A DNA stretch of 64,000 nt from Pseudocitrobacter corydidari (GTDB lineage: Bacteria; Pseudomonadota; Gammaproteobacteria; Enterobacterales; Enterobacteriaceae), in assembly GCF_021172065.1 (NCBI RefSeq), contig NZ_CP087880.1, positions 2,456,583 through 2,520,582 on the forward strand. The letters run 5' to 3'. This document shows, piece by piece, positions 38,053-48,193 of the stretch; positions within the stretch are counted from its first letter, which is position 1; every line of letters starts with the position of its first letter. Below the pieces are notes generated by a model. It was not told where the DNA came from. It saw only the letters and a program-made list of their open reading frames with translations, and did not search any database. Made by a program: the position numbers and the translations under genes.

Positions 38053-39552
38053 ATGGGTCTGTTAAGTGGTATTGTTAAATCATTGTCAAAACTATCGATG
38101 ATTGGTCGCGCATTAATGCTGCCAATCTCACTCCTGCCTGCGGCCGGTTTGCTGCTGGCGTTCGGTGATAAGTTCCATCTGCCGCTGATGATGAACGCAG
38201 GTGGGGTTATTTTCGATAACCTGCCGATGTTGTTCGCGATTGGATCTGCGGTAGGGCTGGCGTCGGAATCGGGTATCGCAGCACTCTCTGCCGCCGTTTC
38301 CGTGTTTGTCACCAATATCACTATCGGTACCGTGCTGGGAATTACGCCGGAAATGGCCTCTCAGGGCGGGAAATATGCGATGGTGGTCGGGATTCCAACG
38401 CTGCAAATGGGCGTCTTTGGCGGCCTTATTTGCGGTATCCTCGCGGCCTGGTGCTATAACCGCTTCCATGAAATGCAGTTGCCGGAATTTCTGGGGTTCT
38501 TCTCCGGCAAACGTTTTGTCGCCATTGCCACGGCGGTGCTGTCATTCCTGCTCGGCCTGCTGCTACCCTACGTCTGGCAGCATATCCAGGCAGGTATTGA
38601 TGCGCTCTCCACGGTGGTGAACGGTGATAATCAGGCGGCATCAACGTTTATTTTTGGTCTGGTCGAACGCGCGTTGATTCCGCTTGGTCTGCATCACATC
38701 TGGTATCCCTCTTTCTGGTACTCCTTTGGCGACTACACCACGCAGGCAGGCCAGATTATCCACGGCGACCAGACTATCTGGTTCAAAATGCTGGAAGAAG
38801 GGGTGAAATCCTTCAGCAGCGATACCTATCAGAATGCTGGTAAATTCATGCAGGGCGAATTCCCACTGATGCTGTTTGCGCTGCCTGCCGCGTGCCTGGC
38901 GATGTATCACGAAGCGAACAGCAAAAACAAAAAGATCGCCTTTGGTATTCTGTTCTCCGCCGCACTCACCTGCTTCCTGACCGGGATCACCGAGCCGGTT
39001 GAGTTCACCTTTATTTTCGTTGCACCAATCCTTTACGTCTTTAACGCCATCATGGCCGGGCTGGCGTATATGTGCATGTTCCTGTTACACGCGCATATCG
39101 CGAAATCCTTCTCGGCGGGGATGATTGACTATATTTCGTTCGGCATTCTGCCGTCGTTTAATGGTTACCAGACCAACTTCCTCAGTGCGGCAATCGTCGG
39201 TATTCCGATGGCGATTATCTATTACTTCACCTTCCGATTCGTGATCCGCCGCTTTGATATCAAAACGCCGGGCCGCGCAGACGTAGTCGCGGATGCGAAA
39301 GATAAAACCGACACCGAGCTGGCGACAGAAATTATTGCCTTGCTGGGCGGTGCGCAGAATATCGATTCGGTCGGTTCCTGCATTACCCGCTTGCGCCTGG
39401 AAGTGTCGCAGGGTGATAAAGTCGATAAAGATGGCCTTAACGGGGTTGGGGCGCGCGGCGTGGTATTTGTCGGGGATAAAGGTATTCAGGTTATTTTCGG
39501 TGCCAGAGCACAATTTATCGCTCAAACCATGTCCACGATGATTGGCAAATAA
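38053..39552 (+). CDS. PTS glucose-family EIICB permease
   Basis: 499-residue sugar phosphotransferase permease. The EIIC domain (about 1-400) has LMLPISLLPAAGLLLAFGD, GLVERALIPLGLHHIWYPSFWY, GEFPLMLFALPAACLAMYHEA and the GITEPVEFTFIFVAPILY active-site loop. The EIIB domain (about 420-499) has the phospho-Cys in SVGSCITRLRLEV. There is no EIIA domain, so EIIA-Glc (Crr) would serve. I set the start at ATG 38053 because GGGGGA lies six bases upstream; ATG 38047 is too close to it. It is paired with a LacI-type regulator and a palindromic operator, an arrangement like malX-malI, though no metabolic enzyme follows. The sugar is not known. Confidence 0.9.
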   Translation: MGLLSGIVKSLSKLSMIGRALMLPISLLPAAGLLLAFGDKFHLPLMMNAGGVIFDNLPMLFAIGSAVGLASESGIAALSAAVSVFVTNITIGTVLGITPEMASQGGKYAMVVGIPTLQMGVFGGLICGILAAWCYNRFHEMQLPEFLGFFSGKRFVAIATAVLSFLLGLLLPYVWQHIQAGIDALSTVVNGDNQAASTFIFGLVERALIPLGLHHIWYPSFWYSFGDYTTQAGQIIHGDQTIWFKMLEEGVKSFSSDTYQNAGKFMQGEFPLMLFALPAACLAMYHEANSKNKKIAFGILFSAALTCFLTGITEPVEFTFIFVAPILYVFNAIMAGLAYMCMFLLHAHIAKSFSAGMIDYISFGILPSFNGYQTNFLSAAIVGIPMAIIYYFTFRFVIRRFDIKTPGRADVVADAKDKTDTELATEIIALLGGAQNIDSVGSCITRLRLEVSQGDKVDKDGLNGVGARGVVFVGDKGIQVIFGARAQFIAQTMSTMIGK

Positions 39553-39566
39553 TACTATGCCGATCG

Positions 39567-39599
39567 ACGACGCCTCCGTTACGCTTGAGGGGGCGTCGT
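39567..39599 (+). terminator. Hairpin between the PTS and regulator genes
   Basis: ACGACGCC/GGCGTCGT extended inward to an 11-bp stem with one G-T pair, loop of about 11 nt. No T-run follows, so it may only attenuate read-through into the regulator. Confidence 0.45.
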
Positions 39600-39630
39600 G
39601 GCATGAATTGAGCATTTTCAGGGAGCGGAA

Positions 39631-40647
39631 TTGAAGAAAGTCAGCATTATTGATGTCGCAAAGCAGGCGGGCGTATCGGTGTCAACCGTGTCGCTGGTGT
39701 TGCGTCAGAAAGGGAAAATTTCTGACGCGACGATCGGCAAAGTCCAGGCCGCCATTGATGCGCTCGGTTACGTTCACAACGTCGCTGCCGCCAACCTTCG
39801 CGCGAATACCTCCAACCTTATTGGCCTGATCCTGCCTGATTTTAGCGACAGTTTTTCCATTAAGGTGATGGCAAGTATCGTGCAGGAGCTGGAAAAACAG
39901 GGGTTTATGGTTTTTCTCGGCCAACCGCTCAACAGCCATGATCATTTAGAACGCTGCCTGCTGTCGTTTAAACAGCAGGGCGTAGCGGGCGTTATCTACC
40001 TCGCATCTGACGCCTTCAGCCCGCATATTCCGGATAAAATTCGCCACTGTCCGCTGCCCTTTGTGGTGGTTTCCCAGTCGCCGCTTGATGAGCAGTGCAA
40101 TCTGGTGATGCGCGATAACCGTCAGGCCGCCGTTTTTGCCGCACGTTATCTGATTGAGCGTGGGCATCGCAGCATTGCCTACATTGGCGGGCGCGAAGAC
40201 GATTTAATTCGCCAGCAGCGGCTGGCAGGTTTTCGCAGCGTGCTAACGCAATATGGGCTGGTGAATCGCGAAGAAGCGACGCCATGCTGTAGCGAAGATA
40301 CCCACGCAGCCAGCCTCGTCACACGTCAGTTGCTGGAGAAAAACAACACCATCACCGCCCTGCTGTGCCACTCGCCTGCTGCGATGATTGGCAGCATAAA
40401 CGGCATTCACCAGATTGGGCGCACGGTTGGGAAAGATGTATTTTTGACTCAGCAGGTCGCGCTGATTGGCTTTGAAGATATGCTCAATGTGAATCTCACC
40501 TCCCCCTCTTTTACCTATGTCTCGTCGTCAAGCGAAGAGACCGGGCGGCAGGCGGCGGGCTTAATGCTGCGTAAGCTCAAAGAACCAGAACTGCAAATGC
40601 AGAAGATTACGCTTTCCGGTCAATTAATTACCCGCGAATCGGCATAA
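39631..40647 (+). CDS. LacI-family transcriptional regulator (MalI-like)
   Basis: 338-residue repressor. N-terminal LacI HTH VSIIDVAKQAGVSVSTVSLVL (residues 4-24), hinge (VHNVAAANLRANTSNLIGLI) and a periplasmic-binding-protein-like sensing domain (about 60-335; RGHRSIAYIGGREDD). The wording of the HTH (AGVSVSTVSLVL) is shared with MalI. The start is TTG 39631 behind AGGGAG; without it the HTH would be cut. It lies downstream of the PTS gene and probably represses it through the AACGTT palindromes. A sugar or phosphosugar is the expected inducer. Confidence 0.9.
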   Translation: MKKVSIIDVAKQAGVSVSTVSLVLRQKGKISDATIGKVQAAIDALGYVHNVAAANLRANTSNLIGLILPDFSDSFSIKVMASIVQELEKQGFMVFLGQPLNSHDHLERCLLSFKQQGVAGVIYLASDAFSPHIPDKIRHCPLPFVVVSQSPLDEQCNLVMRDNRQAAVFAARYLIERGHRSIAYIGGREDDLIRQQRLAGFRSVLTQYGLVNREEATPCCSEDTHAASLVTRQLLEKNNTITALLCHSPAAMIGSINGIHQIGRTVGKDVFLTQQVALIGFEDMLNVNLTSPSFTYVSSSSEETGRQAAGLMLRKLKEPELQMQKITLSGQLITRESA

Positions 40648-40722
40648 TTTCAGAATTGTGAGCGGGCCTTACTGCGCCCGTTTGCTGTTATATTCTCCTG
40701 ATTTCTCCGGGAATGTTTCGCC

Positions 40723-41244
40723 ATGCCAACCGTTATCACACACGCCGCCGTACCGCTGTGCCTGGGCTTAGGCCTTGGCAGCAGAGTCATCCCGCCCCGT
40801 TTGCTGTTTACTGGCGTTGTGCTCGCCATGCTCCCCGACGCTGACGTGCTGGCATTTAAGTTTGGCGTGGCGTACGGCAATGCTTTTGGTCATCGCGGGT
40901 TTACTCATTCTCTGCTTTTCGCGTTCGTGGTTCCGCTATTATGCGTGCTGATTGGCCGACGGTGGTTCCGGGCCGGGTTGGTTCGCTGCTGGCTCTTTCT
41001 GACCGTATCGTTGTTATCACACACTCTGCTGGATTCAGTGACAACGGGCGGTAAAGGTGTTGGCTGGCTGTGGCCGTGGTTGGATGAACGCTTCTTTGCG
41101 CCGTGGCAGGTAATAAAAGTCGCGCCGTTTGCGCTATCGAGTTACACCACGCCGTACGGGCATCAGGTGATTTTTTCGGAGTTGTTGTGGGTGTGGCTGC
41201 CGGGCGTGGTGTTGATGGGAATCTTGTGGTGGCAAAGGCGCTAA
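40723..41244 (+). CDS. ybcI: Inner-membrane protein YbcI (YdjM-type metal-dependent hydrolase fold)
   Basis: 173-residue membrane protein very close to E. coli YbcI. It has His and Asp residues in PTVITHAAVPL, MLPDADVLAF, FGHRGFTHSL and SHTLLDSVTTGG, the signature of the LexA-binding/YdjM membrane-bound hydrolase family. Four membrane helices are predicted by hydrophobicity. The biological role is unknown. A REP pair follows. Confidence 0.95.
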   Translation: MPTVITHAAVPLCLGLGLGSRVIPPRLLFTGVVLAMLPDADVLAFKFGVAYGNAFGHRGFTHSLLFAFVVPLLCVLIGRRWFRAGLVRCWLFLTVSLLSHTLLDSVTTGGKGVGWLWPWLDERFFAPWQVIKVAPFALSSYTTPYGHQVIFSELLWVWLPGVVLMGILWWQRR

Positions 41245-41248
41245 AAAA

Positions 41249-41331
41249 GCCGGGTGGCGGCTTCGCCTTACCCGGCCTACGGTATCGCCCTGTCTGAAGG
41301 CCGGATAAGACGCAAAGCGTCGCCATCCGGC
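41249..41331. repeat. REP pair (BIME) between ybcI and cysS
   Basis: Two inverted REP units: GCCGGGTGGCGGCTTCGCC with TTACCCGGC, and GGCCGGATAAGACGC with GTCGCCATCCGGC. They lie between convergent genes and may act as a transcript barrier. Confidence 0.9.
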
Positions 41332-41341
41332 ACAACCACAG

Positions 41342-42733
41342 TTATTTACGACGCCAGGTTGTCCCTTGCGGACCATCTTCCAGCACGATCCCCATCTCAT
41401 TCAGACGGTCACGCGCCGCATCCGCCGCGGCCCAGTCTTTCGCTTTACGCGCATCGAGACGCTGCTGAATCAGGGCTTCGATTTCCGCGACTTCACCGTC
41501 GTCAACCTGCGCACCACTTTGCAGGAACGCTTCTGGATCTTGTTCCAGCAGGCCGAGAACAGCCGCGAGCGTACGCAGACAAGTAGCCGCCGCATTCGCT
41601 TCTTCGCTGTTGCCAGCCTGTTTGGCGTTGTTCACTTCTTTCGCCAAATCAAACAGCACGGCATAAGCCACCGGGGTGTTGAAATCGTCATCCATCGCTT
41701 CTTTAAAGCGGTCGACATACTGCGCGCTGCGAACGAATTCAACATCCGTTGCCGAGGTGCCGCGCAGCGCCGTATAGAGACGCTCCAGCGCGGAACGCGC
41801 CTGTTTCAGGTTGTCTTCGCTGTAGTTCAGCTGGCTGCGATAGTGGCCGGACATTAAGAAGTAACGCACGGTTTCTGCGTCGTAATACTTCAGCACGTCA
41901 CGCACGGTAAAGAAGTTGCCGAGCGATTTTGACATCTTCTCGCGGTCAACCATCACCATCCCGGAGTGCATCCAGTAGTTAACGTATTCGCCGTCGTGCG
42001 CACAGGTAGACTGCGCGATTTCGTTTTCATGGTGCGGGAACATCAGGTCAGAACCGCCGCCGTGGATATCAAAATGATGCCCCAGCTGTTTGCAGTTCAT
42101 CGCGGAACATTCAATGTGCCAGCCCGGACGGCCTTCGCCCCACGGCGACGGCCAGCTCGGTTCACCCGCTTTCGACATTTTCCACAGCACGAAGTCCATC
42201 GGGTTACGTTTCACTTCCGCGACTTCGACGCGCGCGCCGGCCTGCAACTGCTCCAGATCCTGACGCGACAGTTTGCCGTAGTTCGGATCGGTCGGCACGG
42301 AGAACATCACGTCGCCGCTTTCTGCGACATATGCGTGACCGCGTTCAATCAGACGTTCAGTAATCTCGATGATTTCATGAATATGGTGCGTCGCGCGCGG
42401 TTCGGCATCCGGGCGCAGAATGTTCAGCGCATCGAAATCTTTATGCATTTCGACAATCATGCGATCGACTAACTGCACAAAACTTTCGCCGTTTTCATTG
42501 GCGCGTTTGATGATTTTATCGTCGATATCGGTGATGTTGCGGACGTATTTCAGCTTGTAGCCAAGAAAACGCAGGTAACGGGCTACCACATCAAAGGAAA
42601 CAAAGGTACGTCCATGACCGATATGACAGAAATCGTAAACGGTAATTCCACACACGTACATGCCGACTTCACCGGCGTGAATAGGCTTAAATTCCTCTTT
42701 TTGGCGGGTCATTGTATTGAAGATTTTTAGCAT
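41342..42733 (-). CDS. cysS: Cysteine--tRNA ligase
   Basis: Class I aminoacyl-tRNA synthetase, 463 residues, very similar to E. coli CysS (461). It has the zinc ligand Cys in [14 protein letters not shown] in [16 protein letters not shown] and HHENEIAQ (further zinc site), and [10 protein letters not shown]. The C-terminal anticodon-binding part ([21 protein letters not shown]) is conserved. A short stretch around residues 335-400 differs from E. coli, which is the usual variable region. I used ATG 42733 (MLKIFNTM), four codons inside the longest frame. It is divergent from ppiB. Confidence 0.97.
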   Translation of the reverse strand: MLKIFNTMTRQKEEFKPIHAGEVGMYVCGITVYDFCHIGHGRTFVSFDVVARYLRFLGYKLKYVRNITDIDDKIIKRANENGESFVQLVDRMIVEMHKDFDALNILRPDAEPRATHHIHEIIEITERLIERGHAYVAESGDVMFSVPTDPNYGKLSRQDLEQLQAGARVEVAEVKRNPMDFVLWKMSKAGEPSWPSPWGEGRPGWHIECSAMNCKQLGHHFDIHGGGSDLMFPHHENEIAQSTCAHDGEYVNYWMHSGMVMVDREKMSKSLGNFFTVRDVLKYYDAETVRYFLMSGHYRSQLNYSEDNLKQARSALERLYTALRGTSATDVEFVRSAQYVDRFKEAMDDDFNTPVAYAVLFDLAKEVNNAKQAGNSEEANAAATCLRTLAAVLGLLEQDPEAFLQSGAQVDDGEVAEIEALIQQRLDARKAKDWAAADAARDRLNEMGIVLEDGPQGTTWRRK

Positions 42734-42917
42734 CGATAATTCCATGTTGACGTGTGTGATCTGGGCTTGCGCCTGAAACGGCGTATTCTACCTTTAATTC
42801 AACTCTGAAGCAGCACACATTGCAAGGTGATCGAACCTCGCGGTTATGCTATAACAGGCGCCTATATACGACTCGCACGCGAGTTAACGCACCACTATAA
42901 CGGAACAGGATGCAGAA

Positions 42918-43412
42918 ATGGTTACTTTCCACACTAATCACGGCGATATCGTAATCAAAACTTTTGATGACAAAGCGCCGGAAACAGTTAAAAACTTCCT
43001 GGACTACTGCCGCGAAGGTTTCTACAACAACACGATTTTCCACCGTGTAATCAACGGCTTTATGATTCAGGGCGGCGGTTTCGAGCCGGGCATGAATCAG
43101 AAAGCGACCAAAGAGGCTATCAAAAACGAAGCCAACAATGGTCTGAAAAACACCCGTGGCACGCTGGCAATGGCGCGTACTCAGGCTCCGCACTCCGCAA
43201 CCGCGCAGTTCTTCATCAACGTGGCTGACAACGACTTCCTGAACTTCTCCGGCGAAAGCCTGCAGGGTTGGGGCTACTGCGTATTCGCAGAAGTCGTCGA
43301 AGGTATGGACGTGGTTGATAAAATCAAAGCTGTCGCCACCGGCCGCAGCGGTATGCACCAGGACGTTCCGAAAGAAGACGTTGTAATCGAAAGCGTGACC
43401 GTCAGCGAGTAA
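42918..43412 (+). CDS. ppiB: Peptidyl-prolyl cis-trans isomerase B (cyclophilin)
   Basis: Cytoplasmic cyclophilin of 164 residues, nearly identical to E. coli PpiB. The catalytic motif [13 protein letters not shown] and [14 protein letters not shown] are intact. It catalyses proline isomerisation during folding. Its stop is 2 nt before the lpxH GTG, so the two form an operon. Confidence 0.97.
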   Translation: MVTFHTNHGDIVIKTFDDKAPETVKNFLDYCREGFYNNTIFHRVINGFMIQGGGFEPGMNQKATKEAIKNEANNGLKNTRGTLAMARTQAPHSATAQFFINVADNDFLNFSGESLQGWGYCVFAEVVEGMDVVDKIKAVATGRSGMHQDVPKEDVVIESVTVSE

Positions 43413-43414
43413 TC

Positions 43415-44137
43415 GTGGCGACACTCTTTATTGCAGATTTGCACCTGCAAACAGAAGAACCGGCGATCACCGCCGGTTTTCTGCGTTTTTTAGCCGGTGA
43501 AGCGCGTCGCGCCGATGCGCTCTATATTCTCGGCGATCTCTTCGAAGCCTGGATTGGCGACGACGACCCGAACCCTCTGCACCAGCAAATTGCCCACGCT
43601 ATCAAAGCGCTGGTCGATTCCGGCGTTCCCTGCTATTTCATTCACGGTAACCGTGATTTCCTGCTCGGCAAACGCTTTGCCCGGGAAAGCGGCATGACGC
43701 TGCTGCCAGAGGAACAACGCCTTGAGCTGTACGGTCGCCCGCTGTTGATTCTGCACGGCGACACGCTTTGCATTGATGACGCAGGCTATCAGGCGTTTCG
43801 CGCCAAAGTACATACGCCGTGGATCCAGAAAGTCTTCCTGGCGCTGCCGCTGTTTATCCGCCAGAAAATTGCCGCCCGCATGCGCGCCGACAGCAAAGCC
43901 GCCAACAGTCATAAATCGATGGAGATTATGGATGTGAACCCGCAGGCCGTTGTGGATGTGATGGAAAAGTACCACGTGCAGTGGCTGATTCACGGGCACA
44001 CGCATCGCCCCGATGTGCATACATTGACCGCTAACGGCGAACCCGCGTATCGCGTAGTACTGGGTGCGTGGCATACGGAAGGGTCAATGGTGAAAGTGAC
44101 AGCTGAGGATGTTGAATTACTGCGTTTTCCTTTTTGA
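43415..44137 (+). CDS. lpxH: UDP-2,3-diacylglucosamine diphosphatase LpxH
   Basis: Peripheral membrane Mn-dependent hydrolase that makes lipid X in lipid A synthesis. Calcineurin-like phosphoesterase motifs: FIADLHL (D8, H10), [38 protein letters not shown]. 240 residues as in E. coli. The GTG start at 43415, right after the ppiB stop, matches the E. coli arrangement ([11 protein letters not shown]). Confidence 0.96.
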   Translation: MATLFIADLHLQTEEPAITAGFLRFLAGEARRADALYILGDLFEAWIGDDDPNPLHQQIAHAIKALVDSGVPCYFIHGNRDFLLGKRFARESGMTLLPEEQRLELYGRPLLILHGDTLCIDDAGYQAFRAKVHTPWIQKVFLALPLFIRQKIAARMRADSKAANSHKSMEIMDVNPQAVVDVMEKYHVQWLIHGHTHRPDVHTLTANGEPAYRVVLGAWHTEGSMVKVTAEDVELLRFPF

Positions 44138-44403
44138 ACGGCGTAAAAGTATTCCGCTTGTTTATCTTGTGTTAGATCGCGCCAGATGCTGGCAATAATA
44201 AATCCCCATCAACATTTCATTATCACCATTCGCCTCACGCATTAATAATATCGCAAACATTAATTAAGAAAATATATTCTGAATAATATCGGGACCATTT
44301 GTGCGATTGGAAAGAGCGATGCTATAGATTTATCATTGGATGGTGGTACCATTTAGTTTTTATATTTAACTCATAGAAAAAAATACTACCACAAGAGATC
44401 ATC

Positions 44404-45192
44404 ATGAATAAAAGATATCTTAGGCAATCGATAATCATTATCGGCCTACTCTTCACGCTTACAGGATGCGAACCTTCAGAATCATCTGAAGAAAAAGCAG
44501 CAATAACACAATTCCATACACAACTGACTGCCGCCCAATACCATGATATTTACATTAACTCCTCTTCATCTTTTAAAGATGCAACATCAGAAAAAGATTT
44601 AACGACATTCCTGGAACAAGCTAAATCCCACTTAGGCAGTTATAACGACGACAGCACAGGATTTTATAAAAAAAGTACTACTGTAAAAACGAATGGGCCT
44701 TCTATTACTCGCCTGTATTACCATTCTTCATTTGCCAAATATGCGTCAGTAGAGGAAGTATTCAGTTTTGAAGAAACAGATGATGGTATAACATTAGCAG
44801 GGTACCACTATGAGGCATCAACTGACAAACCATTGGAATTAGCAGAAGAAAAAATTGTAATCGCACAGTTCAGAACACAATTAGCTGCTTCGCAGTATCA
44901 TGAAATATATACTGCCACTTCATCTACATTTAAAGATAAGATATCAGAAGAGGATTTAACGAAAGTGCTAGAAAAATCCAAATCTGATTTAGGTAGTTAC
45001 AATAGCGAAAGCGCAAAAATTTATAAAAGACGCGTATTATTTTCGACTAAACCAAGTATACCATCACTTAACAGACTAAATTATCGTTCTTCATTTAGTC
45101 GATATCCTTCAGTAGAAGAAGAGTTCACTTTTGAAGAAACCGAGAATGGTGTAAAACTCGCGGGTTATGGCTATACGGCCTTACCCCAATGA
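44404..45192 (+). CDS. Lipoprotein with internal tandem duplication, unknown function
   Basis: 262-residue predicted lipoprotein: signal with lipobox LTGC (Cys22). Two homologous repeats follow, about 29-138 and 147-258. Repeat 1 EEKAAITQFHTQLTAAQYHD, repeat 2 EEKIVIAQFRTQLAASQYHE; both continue with SSSFKD/SSTFKD, LGSYN, and end EVFSFEETDDGITLAGYHY / EEFTFEETENGVKLAGYGY. The single repeat may have an NTF2-like fold as in DUF4019-type proteins, but this is a guess. The gene is much more AT-rich than lpxH and purE on its sides and interrupts their E. coli adjacency, so acquisition by transfer is likely. The 266 nt before it are AT-rich and contain its promoter. Confidence 0.75.
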   Translation: MNKRYLRQSIIIIGLLFTLTGCEPSESSEEKAAITQFHTQLTAAQYHDIYINSSSSFKDATSEKDLTTFLEQAKSHLGSYNDDSTGFYKKSTTVKTNGPSITRLYYHSSFAKYASVEEVFSFEETDDGITLAGYHYEASTDKPLELAEEKIVIAQFRTQLAASQYHEIYTATSSTFKDKISEEDLTKVLEKSKSDLGSYNSESAKIYKRRVLFSTKPSIPSLNRLNYRSSFSRYPSVEEEFTFEETENGVKLAGYGYTALPQ

Positions 45193-45263
45193 CACGCTGA
45201 ATCATCTAACCAGCCGGGTATTGAGCTTATGCCCGGCTTAGAGAGTGTGTGTTGAGCCACGCA

Positions 45264-45279
45264 ACGCAATCGTTTTCCT
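45264..45279 (+). promoter_or_regulatory. PurR operator upstream of purEK
   Basis: ACGCAATCGTTTTCCT matches the PurR box consensus (ACGCAAACGTTTNCNT) at nearly all positions and lies about 75 nt before purE, as in E. coli. Confidence 0.85.
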
Positions 45280-45351
45280 CCCCTCTTTTCCATGCTATTC
45301 TCTGTGGCCTACAACGTCGTGTGCAGCACACCCACAGGAGTTTTAAGACGT

Positions 45352-45861
45352 ATGTCTTCCCGCAATAATCCGGCACGTATCGCTATCGTGATGGGGTCCA
45401 AAAGCGACTGGGCTACCATGCAGTTTGCTACCGAAGTTCTTGATATCCTCAATGTTCCTCATCATGTCGAAGTGGTTTCCGCCCACCGCACGCCCGATAA
45501 GCTGTTCAGCTTCGCCGAAACCGCGGAAGAGAACGGTTATCAGGTGATCATTGCAGGCGCAGGCGGCGCGGCGCATCTGCCAGGCATGATTGCGGCGAAA
45601 ACCTTAGTGCCGGTGCTGGGTGTGCCAGTACAAAGCGCCGCCCTGAGCGGCGTCGATAGTCTCTATTCCATCGTGCAAATGCCGCGCGGAATTCCGGTCG
45701 GGACGCTGGCGATTGGTAAAGCCGGTGCCGCTAACGCCGCCCTGCTGGCTGCGCAAATTCTTGCTCAGCACGATGCTGAACTGCATCAACGCCTGGCGGA
45801 ATGGCGTCGTGCGCAAACCGATGAAGTGCTGGAAAACCCGGATCCGCGGGGTGACGCATGA
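45352..45861 (+). CDS. purE: N5-carboxyaminoimidazole ribonucleotide mutase
   Basis: Purine pathway enzyme converting N5-CAIR to CAIR, 169 residues as in E. coli. Motifs [37 protein letters not shown] and [14 protein letters not shown] form the active site. Start at ATG 45352 (MSSRNN) rather than the longer open frame from 45292, whose extra residues cover the promoter region. Its stop overlaps the purK ATG (ATGA). Regulated by PurR. Confidence 0.97.
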   Translation: MSSRNNPARIAIVMGSKSDWATMQFATEVLDILNVPHHVEVVSAHRTPDKLFSFAETAEENGYQVIIAGAGGAAHLPGMIAAKTLVPVLGVPVQSAALSGVDSLYSIVQMPRGIPVGTLAIGKAGAANAALLAAQILAQHDAELHQRLAEWRRAQTDEVLENPDPRGDA

Positions 45862-46925
45862 AGCAGGTTTGCGTATTAGGCAACGGTCAACTGGGGCGTA
45901 TGCTGCGCCAGGCTGGCGAGCCGCTGGGTATCGCCGTGTGGCCCGTTGGCCTGGAAGCTTCGCCGGAAGCGGTGCCGTTCCAGCAAAGCGTGATCACCGC
46001 TGAAATCGAACGCTGGCCAGAAACCGCGCTAACCCGCGAGCTGGCGCTGCATCCGGCATTCGTTAACCGCGACGTATTCCCGATTATTGCCGATCGTCTG
46101 ACGCAAAAGCAGCTGTTCGACAAACTCAGCCTGCCAACCGCGCCATGGCAACTACTGGCCGAACAAAACCAGTGGCCCGCCGTGTTTGAACGTCTGGGGG
46201 AGCTTGCGATCGTGAAGCGTCGCACCGGCGGTTACGATGGTCGTGGGCAGTGGCGTTTGCGCGCAGATGAAACCGCACAATTGCCGCAAGAGTGTTACGG
46301 CGAATGTATTGTGGAGCAGGGTATTAATTTCTCCGGTGAAGTCTCACTGGTTGGCGCGCGAGCTCACGACGGCAGCACCGTGTTCTATCCGCTGACTCAC
46401 AACCTGCATCAGGATGGTATTCTGCGCATAAGCGTGGCGTTCCCGCAGGCGAACGCACAGCAGCAGGATCAGGCCGAAAGCATGCTGTCAGCGATTATGC
46501 ACGAGCTGAACTATGTTGGCGTGATGGCGATGGAGTGCTTCGTTACTCCTGCCGGGTTGCTGATTAACGAGCTGGCTCCTCGCGTACACAACAGCGGGCA
46601 CTGGACGCAAAACGGTGCCTCCATCAGCCAGTTTGAGCTGCATCTGCGTGCCATTACCGATTTACCGCTGCCACCGCCGGTGGTTAACAGCCCGTCTGTG
46701 ATGGTAAACCTGATTGGTAGCGACCTGAATTACGACTGGCTGAAGCTGCCGCTGGTGCATCTGCACTGGTACGATAAAGAGGTTCGCCCAGGCCGTAAAG
46801 TGGGTCACCTCAACCTGAACGACAGCGATACCGGGCGTTTAAGCGCAACGCTTGAAGCGCTTACCCCGCTGCTGCCGCCAGAATACGCCAGCGGAATTAG
46901 CTGGGCACAGTCAAAACTGGTTTAA
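45858..46925 (+). CDS. purK: N5-carboxyaminoimidazole ribonucleotide synthase
   Basis: ATP-grasp enzyme making N5-CAIR from AIR, bicarbonate and ATP, 355 residues. N-terminal [24 protein letters not shown]-grasp [23 protein letters not shown], and [13 protein letters not shown] are conserved. It overlaps purE by 4 bp. It is followed by a strong hairpin and then mnmH; in E. coli the allantoin genes lie between these two, and here they are absent. Confidence 0.97.
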   Translation: MKQVCVLGNGQLGRMLRQAGEPLGIAVWPVGLEASPEAVPFQQSVITAEIERWPETALTRELALHPAFVNRDVFPIIADRLTQKQLFDKLSLPTAPWQLLAEQNQWPAVFERLGELAIVKRRTGGYDGRGQWRLRADETAQLPQECYGECIVEQGINFSGEVSLVGARAHDGSTVFYPLTHNLHQDGILRISVAFPQANAQQQDQAESMLSAIMHELNYVGVMAMECFVTPAGLLINELAPRVHNSGHWTQNGASISQFELHLRAITDLPLPPPVVNSPSVMVNLIGSDLNYDWLKLPLVHLHWYDKEVRPGRKVGHLNLNDSDTGRLSATLEALTPLLPPEYASGISWAQSKLV

Positions 46926-46934
46926 GCCTAACGT

Positions 46935-46963
46935 GCCGGGGAACGATCCTCCCCTTCCCCGGC
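46935..46963 (+). terminator. Hairpin after purK
   Basis: Perfect 9-bp stem GCCGGGGAA/TTCCCCGGC with an 11-nt loop, 10 nt past the stop. No T-run is visible. Confidence 0.55.
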
Positions 46964-47026
46964 TCCCGTCACAAGCGTAGAATCCCGTCCGAGTTTCCCT
47001 CCCGATTTTTACAGAAGGATTTGCCC

Positions 47027-48112
47027 ATGAATAATGGGACGGATTACCGGGCCATTTTGACCGCCGGTACCCCCATCATTGACGTTCGCGCTCCCGTCGA
47101 GTTTCAGCAAGGCTCGTTGCCTGCGGCAATCAACCTGCCGTTGATGAACGATGACGAACGCGCCGCGGTCGGTACCTGCTATAAGCGTCAGGGCCCCGAT
47201 GCGGCATTGGCGCTGGGCCATCAGCTAGTATCCGGCGAGACGCGCCAGCAGCGCATTGATGCGTGGCGGGCAGCCTGTGCCCGTTTTCCACACGGCTATC
47301 TTTGCTGCGCGCGCGGTGGCCAACGATCGCACATCGTGCAGGCGTGGCTAAAAGAGAGCGGCATCGATTATCCGCTGATTGTCGGTGGCTACAAGATGCT
47401 GCGCCAGGCGGCGATTCAGGCAACCGAAGCGCTGGTTCAGCATCCCATTATTTTGATTGGCGGCTGTACCGGAAACGGTAAAACGCCGCTGGTACGTCAT
47501 CAACCTTTTGGTATCGACCTGGAAGGGCTTGCCCATCATCGTGGTTCTTCATTTGGCCGCACGCTGGACGCGCAACATCAGCAAGCCACCTTTGAAAACC
47601 ATCTGGCCAGCGCGCTGCTTCAGCGCAGTCACGGGCAGGAAAACGTGCGCTGGGTGCTGGAAGATGAGGGGCATATGATTGGCGCGAATCACCTGCCGGA
47701 GTGCCTGCGCGAACGCATGGCGCAATCCCCGATTGCGGTGGTGGACGATCCGTTTGAGTTGCGCCTTGAGCGCCTGCGCGCAGAATATTTTACGCATATG
47801 CATCAGGCATTCATTGACGCGTACGGCGAAGAGAAAGGCTGGGCGGAGTACAGCGAATATCTGCATCACGGATTGTTCGCCATTCGTCGTCGCCTTGGCC
47901 TGCAACGCTTCGCCGAGCTGACGCAAAAGCTTGACCAGGCGCTTGTTGAGCAGCAGCAGAATGGTTCAACCGAACCGCACTTTGCCTGGCTGGTGCCGCT
48001 GCTTAACGAATATTACGACCCGATGTACCGCTATCAGCTGGAGAAAAAGGCCAGCAAGATAGTCTTTCGCGGCACATCGGAGGCGGTGGAGCATTGGTTG
48101 TTGGGGCATTAG
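47027..48112 (+). CDS. mnmH: tRNA 2-selenouridine synthase (MnmH/SelU)
   Basis: Converts 2-thiouridine to 2-selenouridine at the wobble base of certain tRNAs, via a geranyl intermediate. 361 residues: N-terminal rhodanese domain ([11 protein letters not shown]; catalytic-loop [10 protein letters not shown] near C93/C94) and a C-terminal P-loop domain (GGCTGNGKT, about residue 145). The body matches E. coli YbbB closely ([41 protein letters not shown]). The ATG at 47027 is preceded by AGAAGGA. It is followed by a REP pair. Confidence 0.95.
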   Translation: MNNGTDYRAILTAGTPIIDVRAPVEFQQGSLPAAINLPLMNDDERAAVGTCYKRQGPDAALALGHQLVSGETRQQRIDAWRAACARFPHGYLCCARGGQRSHIVQAWLKESGIDYPLIVGGYKMLRQAAIQATEALVQHPIILIGGCTGNGKTPLVRHQPFGIDLEGLAHHRGSSFGRTLDAQHQQATFENHLASALLQRSHGQENVRWVLEDEGHMIGANHLPECLRERMAQSPIAVVDDPFELRLERLRAEYFTHMHQAFIDAYGEEKGWAEYSEYLHHGLFAIRRRLGLQRFAELTQKLDQALVEQQQNGSTEPHFAWLVPLLNEYYDPMYRYQLEKKASKIVFRGTSEAVEHWLLGH

Positions 48113-48117
48113 CGGGC

Positions 48118-48192
48118 GTCGGGTGGCGCTGCGCTTACCCGACCTACAAGCGATGCGAAATGTAGGCCGGATAAGCGCCAGCGCCATCCGGC
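48118..48192. repeat. REP pair between mnmH and the sfb-type operon
   Basis: GTCGGGTGGCGCTGCGC/TTACCCGAC and TAGGCCGGATAAGCGCC/GGCGCCATCCGGC form two inverted REP units between convergent genes. Confidence 0.9.
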
Positions 48193-48193
48193 A

